Assembly (NCBI RefSeq): GCF_007752135.1 | Contig: NZ_CP036298.1 | Span: 7,990,501-8,054,500 of the forward strand | Length of the DNA stretch: 64,000 nucleotides | Reading direction: 5' to 3' | DNA from: Aureliella helgolandensis | GTDB lineage: Bacteria > Planctomycetota > Planctomycetia > Pirellulales > Pirellulaceae | Part shown: positions 45,933 to 56,592 of the stretch, piece after piece | Position numbering within the stretch: position 1 is the first letter of the stretch | Layout: every line of letters starts with the position of its first letter | The notes under the pieces: model-generated | What the model was told of the DNA's origin: nothing | Seen by the model: only the letters and a program-made list of their open reading frames with translations | Database searches by the model: none | Program-made: the position numbers and the translations under genes

Positions 45933-46643
45933 TCAGCAAGTGGTCACATCTCCCTCAGATTCCATTCCGAGTCGCATGGTCAATTGTTGGAACTGGTCGA
46001 ACATTTGATCGCTGCTGGTATGAACGTGTTCCGCTTCGGTCACGAACCGAATCTTCTCATCAACGTACACATCGTGGTCGATCAGCACTCGCTCGAAGGA
46101 CTCTAACGGTGATCCATAAGCAATAATCAGCTTGTGTTCGTCGAATTGCACCTCTTGTTGGCGCTGTGGGTTGAGCACCGCAATTCCGGTACAGCCATCA
46201 TTGAGAAGCATCTCCTCGAAATCGTAGAGGATGCTCTTGAGCACAGGCATATCGATATGCTCGCGATAGTGATCCTGATGCCCCCCAGAATGATAATGGC
46301 TTGTTTCGAGCACGACATCGACAACCGGACCCAGCGTATCGATCATGTCGATGAACAAGTCAAACAACCTGCGCTTCGTAGCAGAGGCCATCATGACAGG
46401 TACTTTGACCTTGGTTGTCGGATCAGAGTAAACATCGTGTCGAAACCCTTGCCGAGGCACGACCTGCAAATCGACCGAGGGTCGAATCGCATCGGTCAAT
46501 TCGAAAGCACCGTAGTTGGAGACCAACAAGTGGGCTTCAAGCTGCTCGTCGGACAAGCTTCCGAAGCTTGTAAGAGCATCTGCTTTCGAACTGGAAGTCG
46601 CGGAGGAGGAGGTGTTGACTTGGGAGCGTTGCTGCGAGCCCAT
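45933..46643 (-). CDS. Unrecognised cytoplasmic protein
   Basis: 236 residues with no signal or membrane segment. Ser-rich first 20 residues, then a mixed alpha/beta domain with an HYHSGGHQDHYREHID histidine cluster near the middle and EDFEEM-like acidic stretches; codon use and composition look like a real gene. AAGAGA precedes the ATG weakly. I do not recognise a family. It is transcribed toward the Fur gene and away from the transglutaminase-like gene. Confidence 0.7.
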   Translation of the reverse strand: MGSQQRSQVNTSSSATSSSKADALTSFGSLSDEQLEAHLLVSNYGAFELTDAIRPSVDLQVVPRQGFRHDVYSDPTTKVKVPVMMASATKRRLFDLFIDMIDTLGPVVDVVLETSHYHSGGHQDHYREHIDMPVLKSILYDFEEMLLNDGCTGIAVLNPQRQQEVQFDEHKLIIAYGSPLESFERVLIDHDVYVDEKIRFVTEAEHVHTSSDQMFDQFQQLTMRLGMESEGDVTTC

Positions 46644-46982
46644 CTTGATTCTCTTACTAAGATTAATTCAGTTGGGGATTTACACGTTGGCCGTGGACCA
46701 ATGCCACAGTGCCCTTGGTTCTCAGGACAACCAAAGCTAGGTCACCTTAAACCTCCGAGTCCGCGAACCTACAAAGTTGTGAATTTTCCTAGCTACTTAT
46801 TCCACTCCAACTGCCATAGCCCCTAGAATCGGAACCTGCACTTCCACCGTGATGCGAAAAGTCAACTTAAACCGATTCCAATTTCGCGTCGCAGGCAACA
46901 TGATGGAATTCCGGGAGGCGTTCTGCGAGTCAACTTGGCAGCCAACCGCCTGCTTGTTTCGAGCCCAAACTAACCTCATTGA
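46644..46982. other. Divergent intergenic region
   Basis: 339 bp between the starts of the unrecognised minus-strand gene and the transglutaminase-like gene. It is relatively AT-rich. No repeat or motif was assigned. Confidence 0.4.
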
Positions 46983-48752
46983 ATGAAGACCATGAGCGTT
47001 CTGCACCCTTGCCGTTGGGCTCCACGTTTGCTGCCTTTGGTATTGTTTTGTTTAGCCCTCGGATGCGACTCTGCCCAGCAGAAGCGGGAAGCCGCCGGCC
47101 GCGCGTTGGCAGCCCAGCAAAACGCGGCTGCAGCGGAAGCGCTGGAGGCGGAACAAGCGGGCGACGCTTCGCCCCCAGCCACTGGATCTCCCGGAACCAC
47201 TGGCGAAAAAGCGGTGAGTAGCAGTGTTACCCCCACGGCCGAACTTGAATCGCCGCCCCGTTCTGCTTCTCCTTCTCCGCAATCCACCACCCCACCTCCT
47301 ACATCGGTCGCACTGGCCGGCGATGGCCCGTGGATCACTGCGGAGCAACTTCCCTGGGAAGCCGCCTTTCTGCAGTACGTGGGCAACGCCAGAATTGGCT
47401 ACACCCATTTCAAGATTTCGGCCTCCGCCTTGGAGGGGACCAAGCAGATCACCGTCCAACGCACCGACTCCGTGGAATTCATGAGAGCCGGGCAGCTGTC
47501 GCGCGTCGAGATTCAGTTCGAATCTCTGGAATCGATGAATGGCGGCCTAGTCGACTTCACCGAGACCACCACGCATGGAGATAACGTGACGACCACCGAG
47601 GGCAAGTTGGTTCGTCAGGTCCTGAAGCTCAAGACGGAAGTCGCCGGAACGATCAAGACCCAGTCGATCCCAATGGAAGCGGGAACCTGGGGGGCGATGG
47701 GCGTCCAAGCGGTACTGATGCAAAAGCCCATGGTGCGCGGTGAAAAGCGAATCATCAAAATATTCCTTCCCCAACTAAAACGGATCGTGGATACAGAGTT
47801 GATCGCCGGCGACTGGGAAACAACGACGCTTCCTGAAAGTGGCCACGCCGAACTTCTGCCCGTCGATATCGTGATGATGGCAGATGAGGACAATGGTGTG
47901 CGGACTCGCAACTGGGTCGATGCCCAAGGTGAAATTCAAAAAACTGTTTCACTGAGCGGTCTCAACATGAGCACCTTTCGAACCACCGTGGCGATGATCG
48001 AGAGCATGCAAGCCGGATACGAGATCGATGACATGGAATCGTTCGACATCCCGTTAGCGGGGACACTCCCCCAGGACTCTCAGCCGCAAACCATTGTCTA
48101 CAAAGTCGACGGCCTGGGTGTCGATCCCTACGACCTACTGCCACGCGAAGGGGCACAAGCCGTGCAGTCGGTCAGTGCGCGTAGTGCCGCCCTGACCGTC
48201 CAACACATCGCTTTAGCAGATTTCCCAGCGATCGCCGCGCCCGACAACTTGAGCGACTACTTAGCCGCCTCCCCCTTCCTGCAAACCGAGCACCCCAAAC
48301 TCAAAGCGCTCAGCCTAAAAGCCGCTCAAGCTGAACTCAATTCAACAGATCTCGCCCTCGAACTAACTCAGTGGGTGTTCCAAAACATGCAGCTGGAACC
48401 CACCCTCTCCAGCCATTTTGAAACGGCCTTGGAAGCCAGCCAATCGCTGAAAGGCGACAGTACCGAATGTGCCGTCCTACTGGCAACCCTGTTGCGATGC
48501 CGCGATATTCCAGCCAGATGTGCTAGTGGTTTGCTTGCATCCCCCGATGGCAAACTCAGCTTCCACATGTGGACCGAAGCCTGGATCGACGATCACTGGC
48601 TGCCGCTCGACGCGACTCGCGGTGGCCCTACGAATACCAACTACATCAAGTTGCTGGATTCCCCACTGTCCAGTGAGAATCCCTATGGGGCGATATTGCC
48701 GGTCCTCGAGGTCATGCCGAAACTGGAGATTGGAATTTCAATGGTGGAGTGA
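46983..48752 (+). CDS. Transglutaminase-like lipoprotein
   Basis: 589 residues. Lipoprotein signal ending LALGC (Cys ~25), an Ala/Gln and Pro/Ser/Thr-rich linker to ~105, a long beta-rich region, then a transglutaminase-like domain with the Cys-His-Asp triad: ECAVLLATLLR (C496), FHMWTEAW (H528) and LPLDAT (D543). Such domains act as peptidases or amide-forming enzymes in the cell envelope. The 3' end overlaps the convergent Nudix gene by 15 bp. ATG 46992 is an equally possible start. Confidence 0.88.
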   Translation: MKTMSVLHPCRWAPRLLPLVLFCLALGCDSAQQKREAAGRALAAQQNAAAAEALEAEQAGDASPPATGSPGTTGEKAVSSSVTPTAELESPPRSASPSPQSTTPPPTSVALAGDGPWITAEQLPWEAAFLQYVGNARIGYTHFKISASALEGTKQITVQRTDSVEFMRAGQLSRVEIQFESLESMNGGLVDFTETTTHGDNVTTTEGKLVRQVLKLKTEVAGTIKTQSIPMEAGTWGAMGVQAVLMQKPMVRGEKRIIKIFLPQLKRIVDTELIAGDWETTTLPESGHAELLPVDIVMMADEDNGVRTRNWVDAQGEIQKTVSLSGLNMSTFRTTVAMIESMQAGYEIDDMESFDIPLAGTLPQDSQPQTIVYKVDGLGVDPYDLLPREGAQAVQSVSARSAALTVQHIALADFPAIAAPDNLSDYLAASPFLQTEHPKLKALSLKAAQAELNSTDLALELTQWVFQNMQLEPTLSSHFETALEASQSLKGDSTECAVLLATLLRCRDIPARCASGLLASPDGKLSFHMWTEAWIDDHWLPLDATRGGPTNTNYIKLLDSPLSSENPYGAILPVLEVMPKLEIGISMVE

Positions 48753-49169
48753 GGGCCGATCTAGGTATTCCGCTACCGCGGCCAGCAGCGGGTCGATTGT
48801 CTCCGCTTGAATCGCCTGCTCCACCGGCCACGGGAACCACTCGTATCCCAGATGTTCTGTGAGGACAATTTCTCGAGGCTGGTCTAGATATCCAAGAAAA
48901 TAAGTGACGCGCTTGATATGGACGCCATGCCGCTGGTTGTCAACTTGATATTCCAACACGAACTGAAAATCGGGATCGACCTCGATGCAATCTGGGGGGA
49001 TCCCGGTTTCCTCCACGGTTTCTCGCAAAGCAGTTGCTAAAATGCTCTCGTTCGGTTCGGCATGCCCTTTAGGAAGATCCCACCGATGCTTATGCTTCAT
49101 CAGCAGGAAGCTCGGAGGAACAGCTCTAGAGAAGAGCAAGAATCCAGCAGCTTCGACTCGAGTGGCCAT
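48738..49169 (-). CDS. Nudix hydrolase (Ap4A-type)
   Basis: 143 residues. Complete Nudix box GHAEPNESILATALRETVEETGI (G-x5-E-x7-REUxEExGU), preceded by HRWDLPKG. It hydrolyses a nucleoside diphosphate-linked compound; the short form with WDLPKGH resembles bis(5'-nucleosyl)-tetraphosphatases. Its end overlaps the transglutaminase-like gene on the other strand. Confidence 0.92.
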   Translation of the reverse strand: MATRVEAAGFLLFSRAVPPSFLLMKHKHRWDLPKGHAEPNESILATALRETVEETGIPPDCIEVDPDFQFVLEYQVDNQRHGVHIKRVTYFLGYLDQPREIVLTEHLGYEWFPWPVEQAIQAETIDPLLAAVAEYLDRPSLHH

Positions 49170-49207
49170 TTAAACCTCTTATTTCGTTGAACCTCGCAAC
49201 ACATTTG

Positions 49208-49774
49208 ATGAAAATCTACACCAAGAGCGGCGACAAGGGGACTACGGGCCTGTTCGCAGGACCCCGCGTTTCTAAAGATCACCCACGCATTGCCGCCTAC
49301 GGCACGGTTGATGAATTGAACGCCATGCTGGGAGTCATCGCCAGTTCGAGCCAGTTGTTATTCCAGGACGGGGTCCCCCTCACCACCTTTCTGCAAGAGA
49401 TCCAGAGCGACCTCTTCTCGATCGGAGCGGAGTTGGCCACTCCCAACGCGGACAAGCAAGGCATGCGTTTGCTCGATCTGGCACGCATCGAAGCGCTTGA
49501 AGCTCGTATTGACGCAATGCAGCTGCAACTTGCCCCGCTAGAGAGCTTCGTCCTGCCTGGCGGAACACAGGGATCGTCCATGCTCCAGTGGGCTCGCACG
49601 GTTTGCCGTCGCGCCGAGCGCGAGGTCGTCCATCTCACTCTCCAACCCGATGCGAACGAGTGTGATTTGGTGGTTATCTACCTCAACCGACTCAGCGATT
49701 TGCTGTTCGTCCTAGCTCGATACGACAATCACTGCGCAGGGGTGCAGGATATCCCGTGGCGCAAGCCGAGTTAG
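49208..49774 (+). CDS. Cob(I)alamin adenosyltransferase, PduO type
   Basis: 188 residues. MKIYTKSGDKGTTGLFAGPRVSKDH is the ATP-binding N-terminus of PduO-type enzymes, with GTVDELNAMLG and the C-terminal CRRAERE and YLNRLSDLLFVLARY motifs all present. It makes adenosylcobalamin from cob(I)alamin and ATP. Start ATG 49208 matches the family; the frame is open from TTG 49187. No B12-dependent enzyme is adjacent. Confidence 0.93.
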   Translation: MKIYTKSGDKGTTGLFAGPRVSKDHPRIAAYGTVDELNAMLGVIASSSQLLFQDGVPLTTFLQEIQSDLFSIGAELATPNADKQGMRLLDLARIEALEARIDAMQLQLAPLESFVLPGGTQGSSMLQWARTVCRRAEREVVHLTLQPDANECDLVVIYLNRLSDLLFVLARYDNHCAGVQDIPWRKPS

Positions 49775-50465
<691 letters not shown>

Positions 50466-50609
50466 ACTCCACCGCGTCTCCCGTGCATGCTCCTGGTCCA
50501 CATCGCCCCATGCTGGACTCCGTCAGACACCAAACGCCTTGCTTGCCTCTCTGCCCCCAGAGCGGCTGATGGCTTCTGTACTCATTCAACCCAGTCCGAC
50601 GAGGATTAC

Positions 50610-53267
50610 ATGCCCGTAATAGGTGGCTTGCCAGCGGCAGTCATCCAATCGCGAAAACGGCTCGACGAAGGCCGACAAAAGCTCCGCGCCCAACACGATT
50701 CAGGTTCGCCCGGCCTGCATGTGTGCGTGCGTTTGACCGATTTGGTGGACTCGATCGTACTCGACCTTTTCGATCTGGCTCTAGAACAGTCTGGCATGGC
50801 GAACTCCAGTGGCGCATTTTCACTGGTTGCCCATGGAGGCTATGGTCGGCGCGACGTGGCCCCCTTCTCCGATGTCGACCTGATGCTGCTGCATTCCAAG
50901 TCCGTGGCCACCGAAGCGGTCTCGGTGGCTCGACTGCTGAGCCAATGGATTGTTGATTCGGGTTGCCAACTCGGCTTCTCACTCCGAACCCCACAGCAAT
51001 CCTGGAAGCTCGCCTGGTCCGACGCAACCGTCTTCAGCTCCCTGGCGGAAAGCCGCCTGATGGCTGGCAGCACGGAACTGTTTGCGACCTATATTCGCGG
51101 ACTCCGCCAAGGCGCTCGCCGACGGAGTCAAAAGCTCATCCGCAAGGTGGAACACGCTCGATTTGAGGAGCGTCGCAAGTACGGTGAGACGGTCTTTCTC
51201 CTCGAGCCCAACATCAAACGCTCACGGGGAGGACTGCGAGACATCCAACTCATGCGATGGATCGGCTTTGCGAAGTTCGGCGAATGCGATATCGAACGCT
51301 TGGCCCAGTTGGGGCACATCACACCGGAAGATCACCAAGCGCTTCGACGGGGATATCAATACCTGCTGCGACTGCGCAATCAAATGCATTTCACCGCCGG
51401 CAAGTCTCAAGATCAACTCGATCGAGCCCTGCAAATACGCCTCGCCGAATGGAGTGGGTTCGAAGGTGAGGAGGGGATTTTGCCGGTTGAGCAGTTTATG
51501 AAGCAGTATTTCGAGCACACCAGTGAGATCCGGTATAGCAGCGCGCATTTCGCCAATTCGGCGAAGTGGCAATCTCCCATCGCCAAGTCCATTGAACATA
51601 CCGTGGCCTTCCCCGTACGTCGCGACTACCGCGTCGGTTGGCGGCATGTGTGGGCCACGAAATCGGGCTTAGAGCGTCTCAAACGCGATCCTGCTGCAGT
51701 GCTGGAACTCATGAGTGTTTCGAGCTTGTTCGACAAGCCGATCGAACACACGACATGGCGCGAAATTCGCGCCGCGATGCTGACGCGGCAAGCCGGAGAT
51801 ATCGACGATGTTACCATTCAACGCTTTATGGAACTCCTCTCCAGTTCCGGTAACCTTGCCGATCAACTGCGACGCCTCCACGAACTGCGCGTGCTAGAAC
51901 AGATCATTCCAGGGATGACCCACGCGCGGTGCCTGCTGCAATTCAACCAGTACCACAAATACACCGTCGACGCTCACTCAATTCAAGCGGTTGATTGCGT
52001 CACCGACCTAGAGTCGGACGAATCCCTTCTGGGAATCATGTATCGCGGCCTAAAAAACAAAGCCATCCTGCACTTAGCATTGCTGATTCACGACCTTGGC
52101 AAAGGCTTTGCAGAGGATCATAGCGAAGTGGGCCGACGCATTGCCGCCAAAACAGCCGATCGGCTGTGCCTGTCGGCGCAAGACAAGGAGACGCTGGAAT
52201 TCCTTGTGCACCAACACCTGCTGCTAGCCCACACCGCCTTTCGGTACGACCTGAGCGACAATAGAGCGGCCGTCAAATTCGCCTCGGTGGTTGGCTCCAG
52301 CGAACGCCTGCAACTCTTGCTGTTGCTAACCTACGCCGACTTAGCCAGCGTTGGACCCGATGTGGTCAATCAGTGGAAGGTCGACTTGCTACTCCAACTC
52401 TACTACCAAACCGATTCGCACTTTCGAGATGATAAACCCGGGGAGGGATTCCGCGGCGAAATCACCTCTCGCCGCGAAGCCATCCTCCATGCAGTCCCCG
52501 CCAATATTAACCCTGGTAAGGATTGGTGGAAGGGGCAAATCGATGCACTTCCCATCGGCTACCTAATGCGTACACCACCGCATTTGGCTGTCAGCGAACT
52601 GGCCAATCTACTCGAATTGGAGCATAAGCCCTCGCTGACTTGGGGACGCTACATCGAATCGCAACAAGCCGTGGAGTACACGATCGCTACGCGGCAAACG
52701 GGCCGTCCCATCGGGGCCTTTCACCGCATCACCGGCGTCATCTCCAGCCTGGGCATGCAAATCAATGCCGCCGACATCCATACACAACCAGGCGATATCG
52801 CCTGGGATCGCTTCTTGGTTGAAGACCAAGAATACGAAGGCGCCCCCCCGCAGTCACGGATCGATCTCGTCTGTCAAAAAATCAATCAATCCCTAAATCC
52901 CGAGAGCCCCGCCGTTCCCAATTTCCCCATGAAATGGTCCTCGCGAGGCTCCAAGAATTCGGAGTCGCTGGAGATCCAACCCACGCAAGTGCGGTTTGAC
53001 AACAGCACCTCCGAGAGCCACACCATCATTACCCTGTTCGCCTACGACCGCTTGGGACTTCTCTATTCAGTTTCGAAGGCGCTCTTCGAAATGGAATTAA
53101 TTTTGCAATTTGCAAAAATTAGTACCCATCTCGATCAGGTCGTCGACGTGTTCTATGTAACCGATATGAATCATGCGAAGATCGAGGAAAGCACACATCT
53201 CTACATGATACGTCAACGACTACTCCAAGCCGCTCGCAGCCCTCTGAAGAGCCTCAAAGGCAGCTAG
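50610..53267 (+). CDS. glnD: PII uridylyltransferase / uridylyl-removing enzyme
   Basis: 885 residues. Nucleotidyltransferase motif GGYGRRDVAPFSDVDL (D88, D90), GLRDIQ, the HD domain LIHDLGKGFAEDHSEVG (H494-D495) and two C-terminal ACT domains (~700-780 and ~800-870; FHRITGVISSLGMQI, LFAYDRLGLLYSVSKAL). ATG 50610 has GAGG upstream and a sensible N-terminus; the frame is open from 50487. It adds or removes UMP on PII Y51 in response to glutamine. Confidence 0.96.
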   Translation: MPVIGGLPAAVIQSRKRLDEGRQKLRAQHDSGSPGLHVCVRLTDLVDSIVLDLFDLALEQSGMANSSGAFSLVAHGGYGRRDVAPFSDVDLMLLHSKSVATEAVSVARLLSQWIVDSGCQLGFSLRTPQQSWKLAWSDATVFSSLAESRLMAGSTELFATYIRGLRQGARRRSQKLIRKVEHARFEERRKYGETVFLLEPNIKRSRGGLRDIQLMRWIGFAKFGECDIERLAQLGHITPEDHQALRRGYQYLLRLRNQMHFTAGKSQDQLDRALQIRLAEWSGFEGEEGILPVEQFMKQYFEHTSEIRYSSAHFANSAKWQSPIAKSIEHTVAFPVRRDYRVGWRHVWATKSGLERLKRDPAAVLELMSVSSLFDKPIEHTTWREIRAAMLTRQAGDIDDVTIQRFMELLSSSGNLADQLRRLHELRVLEQIIPGMTHARCLLQFNQYHKYTVDAHSIQAVDCVTDLESDESLLGIMYRGLKNKAILHLALLIHDLGKGFAEDHSEVGRRIAAKTADRLCLSAQDKETLEFLVHQHLLLAHTAFRYDLSDNRAAVKFASVVGSSERLQLLLLLTYADLASVGPDVVNQWKVDLLLQLYYQTDSHFRDDKPGEGFRGEITSRREAILHAVPANINPGKDWWKGQIDALPIGYLMRTPPHLAVSELANLLELEHKPSLTWGRYIESQQAVEYTIATRQTGRPIGAFHRITGVISSLGMQINAADIHTQPGDIAWDRFLVEDQEYEGAPPQSRIDLVCQKINQSLNPESPAVPNFPMKWSSRGSKNSESLEIQPTQVRFDNSTSESHTIITLFAYDRLGLLYSVSKALFEMELILQFAKISTHLDQVVDVFYVTDMNHAKIEESTHLYMIRQRLLQAARSPLKSLKGS

Positions 53268-54049
53268 TCAAAGAGCGAGTCTACGATGCGCAGCGGTGAT
53301 GCCTCTATGTTTCAGTGATGCATCTTCTGTTCGGCGAATCGCTGAAGCGTCGTGCCGTTCATCAACCACGGCGCCCCGTTCCATGACTCCCCTGGGCTGT
53401 CTGATGAAAACGCACTCAGGATTGGCAGCGAAAGCTTAAGGACAGTAAGCCTTCAGACTCCTCTCGGTCGCACAACTTGGTCGCACAGCCCAGGCAGAGC
53501 TGGCAGAACGACCATTCACGCCAGCTGCCAGAACCCCACCGCAACGAGCTATTGATTTAATAGCAATTTGAAATTTGTGCGGAGGTAGCCACTCCCCATT
53601 GTCCTGTAGCAGTAACCACCTTTCCTTGCTCGCGGAGCGGCTTACTACTTCAACAGCCCCGCAAAGCCAACCCAGCCGCTACAGCCTTCTGCATCGCGAG
53701 AGTACGGTGCAATGCTCACTCTTTTGCTAGCCCTTGCGTTGCGCCCGTCGTCGCCCGATTGCATATTTTTTTAGCTAGCAAAAACTTGCACTTCGCTAGC
53801 CGCGGTGAATAGTTTCAGTAAGCACCCACGACGCCCGCTGCGGCACCAGCCCCGCAGTTCATGTGGCCCAGTTTGCCATCTCGAGGGATTAGGTTCGTGG
53901 TGCCCTTTTTTGATGTGAGACTCTACCGTTTGCGTGAATCATGCGCCAACTCTTGTGTACATGATGTGCCGAGACTGGCTGTCCTTTCTCCGAACGCGTA
54001 GCGCCATGGATTCGGCTAAGATCGCCACTTCTCGACAAGGGTACCAAAG
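53268..54049. other. 782-bp intergenic region
   Basis: No supported gene. A perfect 10-bp inverted repeat TTTTGCTAGC (53722-53731) / GCTAGCAAAA (53774-53783) flanks a 42-nt spacer with a T-run. The last ~100 bp should hold the promoter of the next gene. Otherwise nothing seen. Confidence 0.45.
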
Positions 54050-54904
54050 ATGAAATTTAAGATCGCACTCGCCGCCGCTGCCTTCTCTTGCTGTGGTGTT
54101 CATTCGACGTTTGCTCAAGTACGCGTGTTAGGGGGTTTCGGAAGTCCCACCCCAGCACCTCGGCTTGTCGCGGCACAATCAGATGCACTTGATTTGGCGG
54201 CACCTACCTCCGACTCCGCTGGCAACACAGAAGCTTTAATCGAAGCACTGCGAGAGCCCGCGACGCCTCCAGCTCCGCCCGCACCAGCACCACCGGCTCC
54301 CACGGAAGTCATCCCGGCTGAGCCGTTCTCTCCTCACGAAGCGAACGCTAGCGATCCCAATGCTTTAGTATCTCCTCACGATTACAATCCAGCCATTGTC
54401 GATACGATCAACAACTACGGCACCATCGCAGGTATGGAGCAGACACACCTCTCGCAAGTCGCTTGGCCGCAAACCGCCCATCGCACCGACCCGCTAGCCA
54501 GCTTCCTGTTGCGTCAAGGCTGTGGCCAAGGCCTGTGGGCGAACTATCCCAATGAACGAGCGGCCGATTGTGCCGCCATGTGGGCGCACATCCACGCTCC
54601 GACACTCTGCGAAAAACTTCACAGCCACTTTGGTGGCAGCCCATGTGGCACGTGTGGCACAGCAGGCTGTGACACTGGGGGATGCAGCACCGGTAGCTGT
54701 GCATCGGGTGCCTGCGATGCGGCCACGGTCCGACCGCGGAACCGCTATCTCGAGCACCTAAGCTTTCCCCCAGCCCCCAGTGGCTGTGACTCGGCAACGT
54801 GCGGATCGACTTCCGCCGCACCGCAACCTCCCGTCTACCTCGGTTCCCAACCCACCCCTCGCACCAACGTAGCCACAGCTCCTAGCGATCTGAAGTACCA
54901 CTAG
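54050..54904 (+). CDS. Secreted Cys-rich protein, unknown
   Basis: 284 residues. Signal peptide 1-22 (KIALAAAAFSCCGVHSTFA), a Pro/Ala-rich segment (TPPAPPAPAPPAP, ~75-87), a middle domain with AADCAAMWAHIHAPTLCEKLHSHFGG, and a Gly/Cys-rich run of CGTCG, CDTGG, CSTGS, CASGA units. The Cys spacing may bind metal or form disulfides. No family recognised. Confidence 0.75.
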   Translation: MKFKIALAAAAFSCCGVHSTFAQVRVLGGFGSPTPAPRLVAAQSDALDLAAPTSDSAGNTEALIEALREPATPPAPPAPAPPAPTEVIPAEPFSPHEANASDPNALVSPHDYNPAIVDTINNYGTIAGMEQTHLSQVAWPQTAHRTDPLASFLLRQGCGQGLWANYPNERAADCAAMWAHIHAPTLCEKLHSHFGGSPCGTCGTAGCDTGGCSTGSCASGACDAATVRPRNRYLEHLSFPPAPSGCDSATCGSTSAAPQPPVYLGSQPTPRTNVATAPSDLKYH

Positions 54905-54944
54905 CGCATTGTCAAGACTTAAGAATTAGGGTTTAGCGAGCGTT

Positions 54945-55023
54945 CGGAAAAAGGTGTCCGACACCAAAAGTGCAAAGCACCCGAAGGGCCGTTCCGGCTT
55001 TTGGTGTCGGACACCTTTTTCCG
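54945..55023. repeat. Perfect 26-bp stem palindrome, GGTGTCCGACACC family
   Basis: Arms 54945-54970 and 54998-55023 are exact inverted copies, each containing GGTGTCCGACACC, itself a palindrome; the loop is 27 nt. It lies between the convergent ends of the Cys-rich and RlmI-like genes, in a 374-bp gap (54905-55278) with no gene. The right arm ends in T5CCG, so it could end transcription from the left. Its right half recurs at 18662-18692. Confidence 0.92.
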
Positions 55024-55278
55024 GGCAACCCGAAAATTAAGCTTGGACAATGCACTAGCCCTCGCTGTGCAGTTATTGAACTGAAGTTTCGACTCCCATT
55101 CTTCCGATACTATTGGTACCACGGATTGGGAGTCGAGAACGGAAGCAATTCCGTTCCCACGACATAGATGGTCATGGTGTGACGATGGAGCGGCATATCA
55201 TGACCATTTTTCGTGCGCGGTCAGTGCCCCTCCTCCAATGAGTTGGTATTCACCGCTAGATTGCCAAGCGACCTGTGG

Positions 55279-56484
55279 CTAAATGACTTGGCAAATCAGG
55301 CACTTGAGATATTCGGTTTCTGGACAATTCACATCGACGGGGTGGTCGACGTCCGCTCCCGTATTCTCCAGGATCTGAATTCTTCGTCGACTTCGCTTCG
55401 CTACCGAGCCGAGCATGCCCACGAAATCTTCGCGACCGACGCGGCCCGAGCAACTGCAGGTAATCAAGATACCCCCGGGCTGTAGAAGATTCACCGCAGA
55501 CAGATTTAGGCGGTGGTAGGCTCGCAGTGCTGCAGGCACCTGGTTGCGGTTGCCAGCCATACGCGGGGGGTCGAGGACGATCGTCTGGAATTTCTTCCCC
55601 GTCGCGACCGTTTGCTCAAGATAGTCAAAGCAATCTGCCTTCTGAAATTCAATCTGAGCAAAGCCGTTGAGATGAGCATTTTGCTGCGCTTGCTCGAGCG
55701 CCTTGGCGCTGCTGTCCACGGCGGTAACCTTGGTCGGCTGGCCCCAGCGGCACGCCGCCAAAGAAAAACCGCCCAAATAACAACACACGTCCAGCATTTC
55801 CCCTGCTTGGACCCAGCGGGCTGCCCGCAAGCGGTTCGCACGTTGATCTAGGTAGTAACCGGTCTTTTGGCCCGAAGTTAGATCGATCCCCACCCGCACG
55901 TCGTTCTCCACCAATTCCACCAACGACTCCGGTGCGGCGCCACGTAGCAATTCATCACGCGGCTCCATTCCCTCGTTGCTGGCTGTCTTCGCATCCGTGC
56001 GTAGGAAGATCCCCTGCGGATGAAAGCGCTCTTGCAGCCAGGCCACGATTTCATCCAACCACCCCAGCATGGCCAACGCGGTTACCTGAACGACGATATA
56101 GTCACCGAACTGGTCGACGATCAAGCCGCTCAACCCATCTCCCTCACTATTGACGAGCCGGACGGCAGTCAACGCCTGGTGACTCTGTAGCCAATGCTGC
56201 CGCAGGTTGACCGCACGCTCGACCTGCCCGAGAACCCAGGCAGAATCGAGATTCAGGTTGGCATCCCACTGATACAATCGCACCCGAATTCGACTGGCCG
56301 GATTGTAGATTCCACGGCCGATCCACTGCCCAGATGATGTCACGAGTTCCACCGCTTGTCCCGCCGCAACTGCGGATGTCGGCTCAATAATGGAACGATT
56401 GAGGACCCAGGGATGATGCCCCGTAAAATTTCCGGCGTTGCGAGAATTAAGGATTAGTTGGGGTAGGGCTTGCATGGGAATCAC
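55279..56484 (-). CDS. rlmI: RlmI-like rRNA (cytosine-5)-methyltransferase
   Basis: About 401 residues. N-terminal PUA domain (~1-80; HHPWVLNRSII, GIYNPASRIRVRLY), a linking EEHD-like domain (SGLIVDQFGDYIVVQ) and a Rossmann SAM domain (QKTGYYLDQRANR, LDVCCYLGGFSLAA, VLDPPRMAG, ITCSCSG). This arrangement is that of RlmI, which methylates a 23S rRNA cytosine. Exact target site not proven. Start either 56484 or ATG 56475. Confidence 0.9.
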   Translation of the reverse strand: MIPMQALPQLILNSRNAGNFTGHHPWVLNRSIIEPTSAVAAGQAVELVTSSGQWIGRGIYNPASRIRVRLYQWDANLNLDSAWVLGQVERAVNLRQHWLQSHQALTAVRLVNSEGDGLSGLIVDQFGDYIVVQVTALAMLGWLDEIVAWLQERFHPQGIFLRTDAKTASNEGMEPRDELLRGAAPESLVELVENDVRVGIDLTSGQKTGYYLDQRANRLRAARWVQAGEMLDVCCYLGGFSLAACRWGQPTKVTAVDSSAKALEQAQQNAHLNGFAQIEFQKADCFDYLEQTVATGKKFQTIVLDPPRMAGNRNQVPAALRAYHRLNLSAVNLLQPGGILITCSCSGRVGREDFVGMLGSVAKRSRRRIQILENTGADVDHPVDVNCPETEYLKCLICQVI

Positions 56485-56592
56485 AATGCGACTGGTCGAG
56501 ACAAAACACGGAGTAAGTCTCGCAGTCTAGTTGGTCTGTCTGAATTTCCTAGCCCATGAGCTCTCGACCTGGCATCCCAAGACCGGTTGGAA

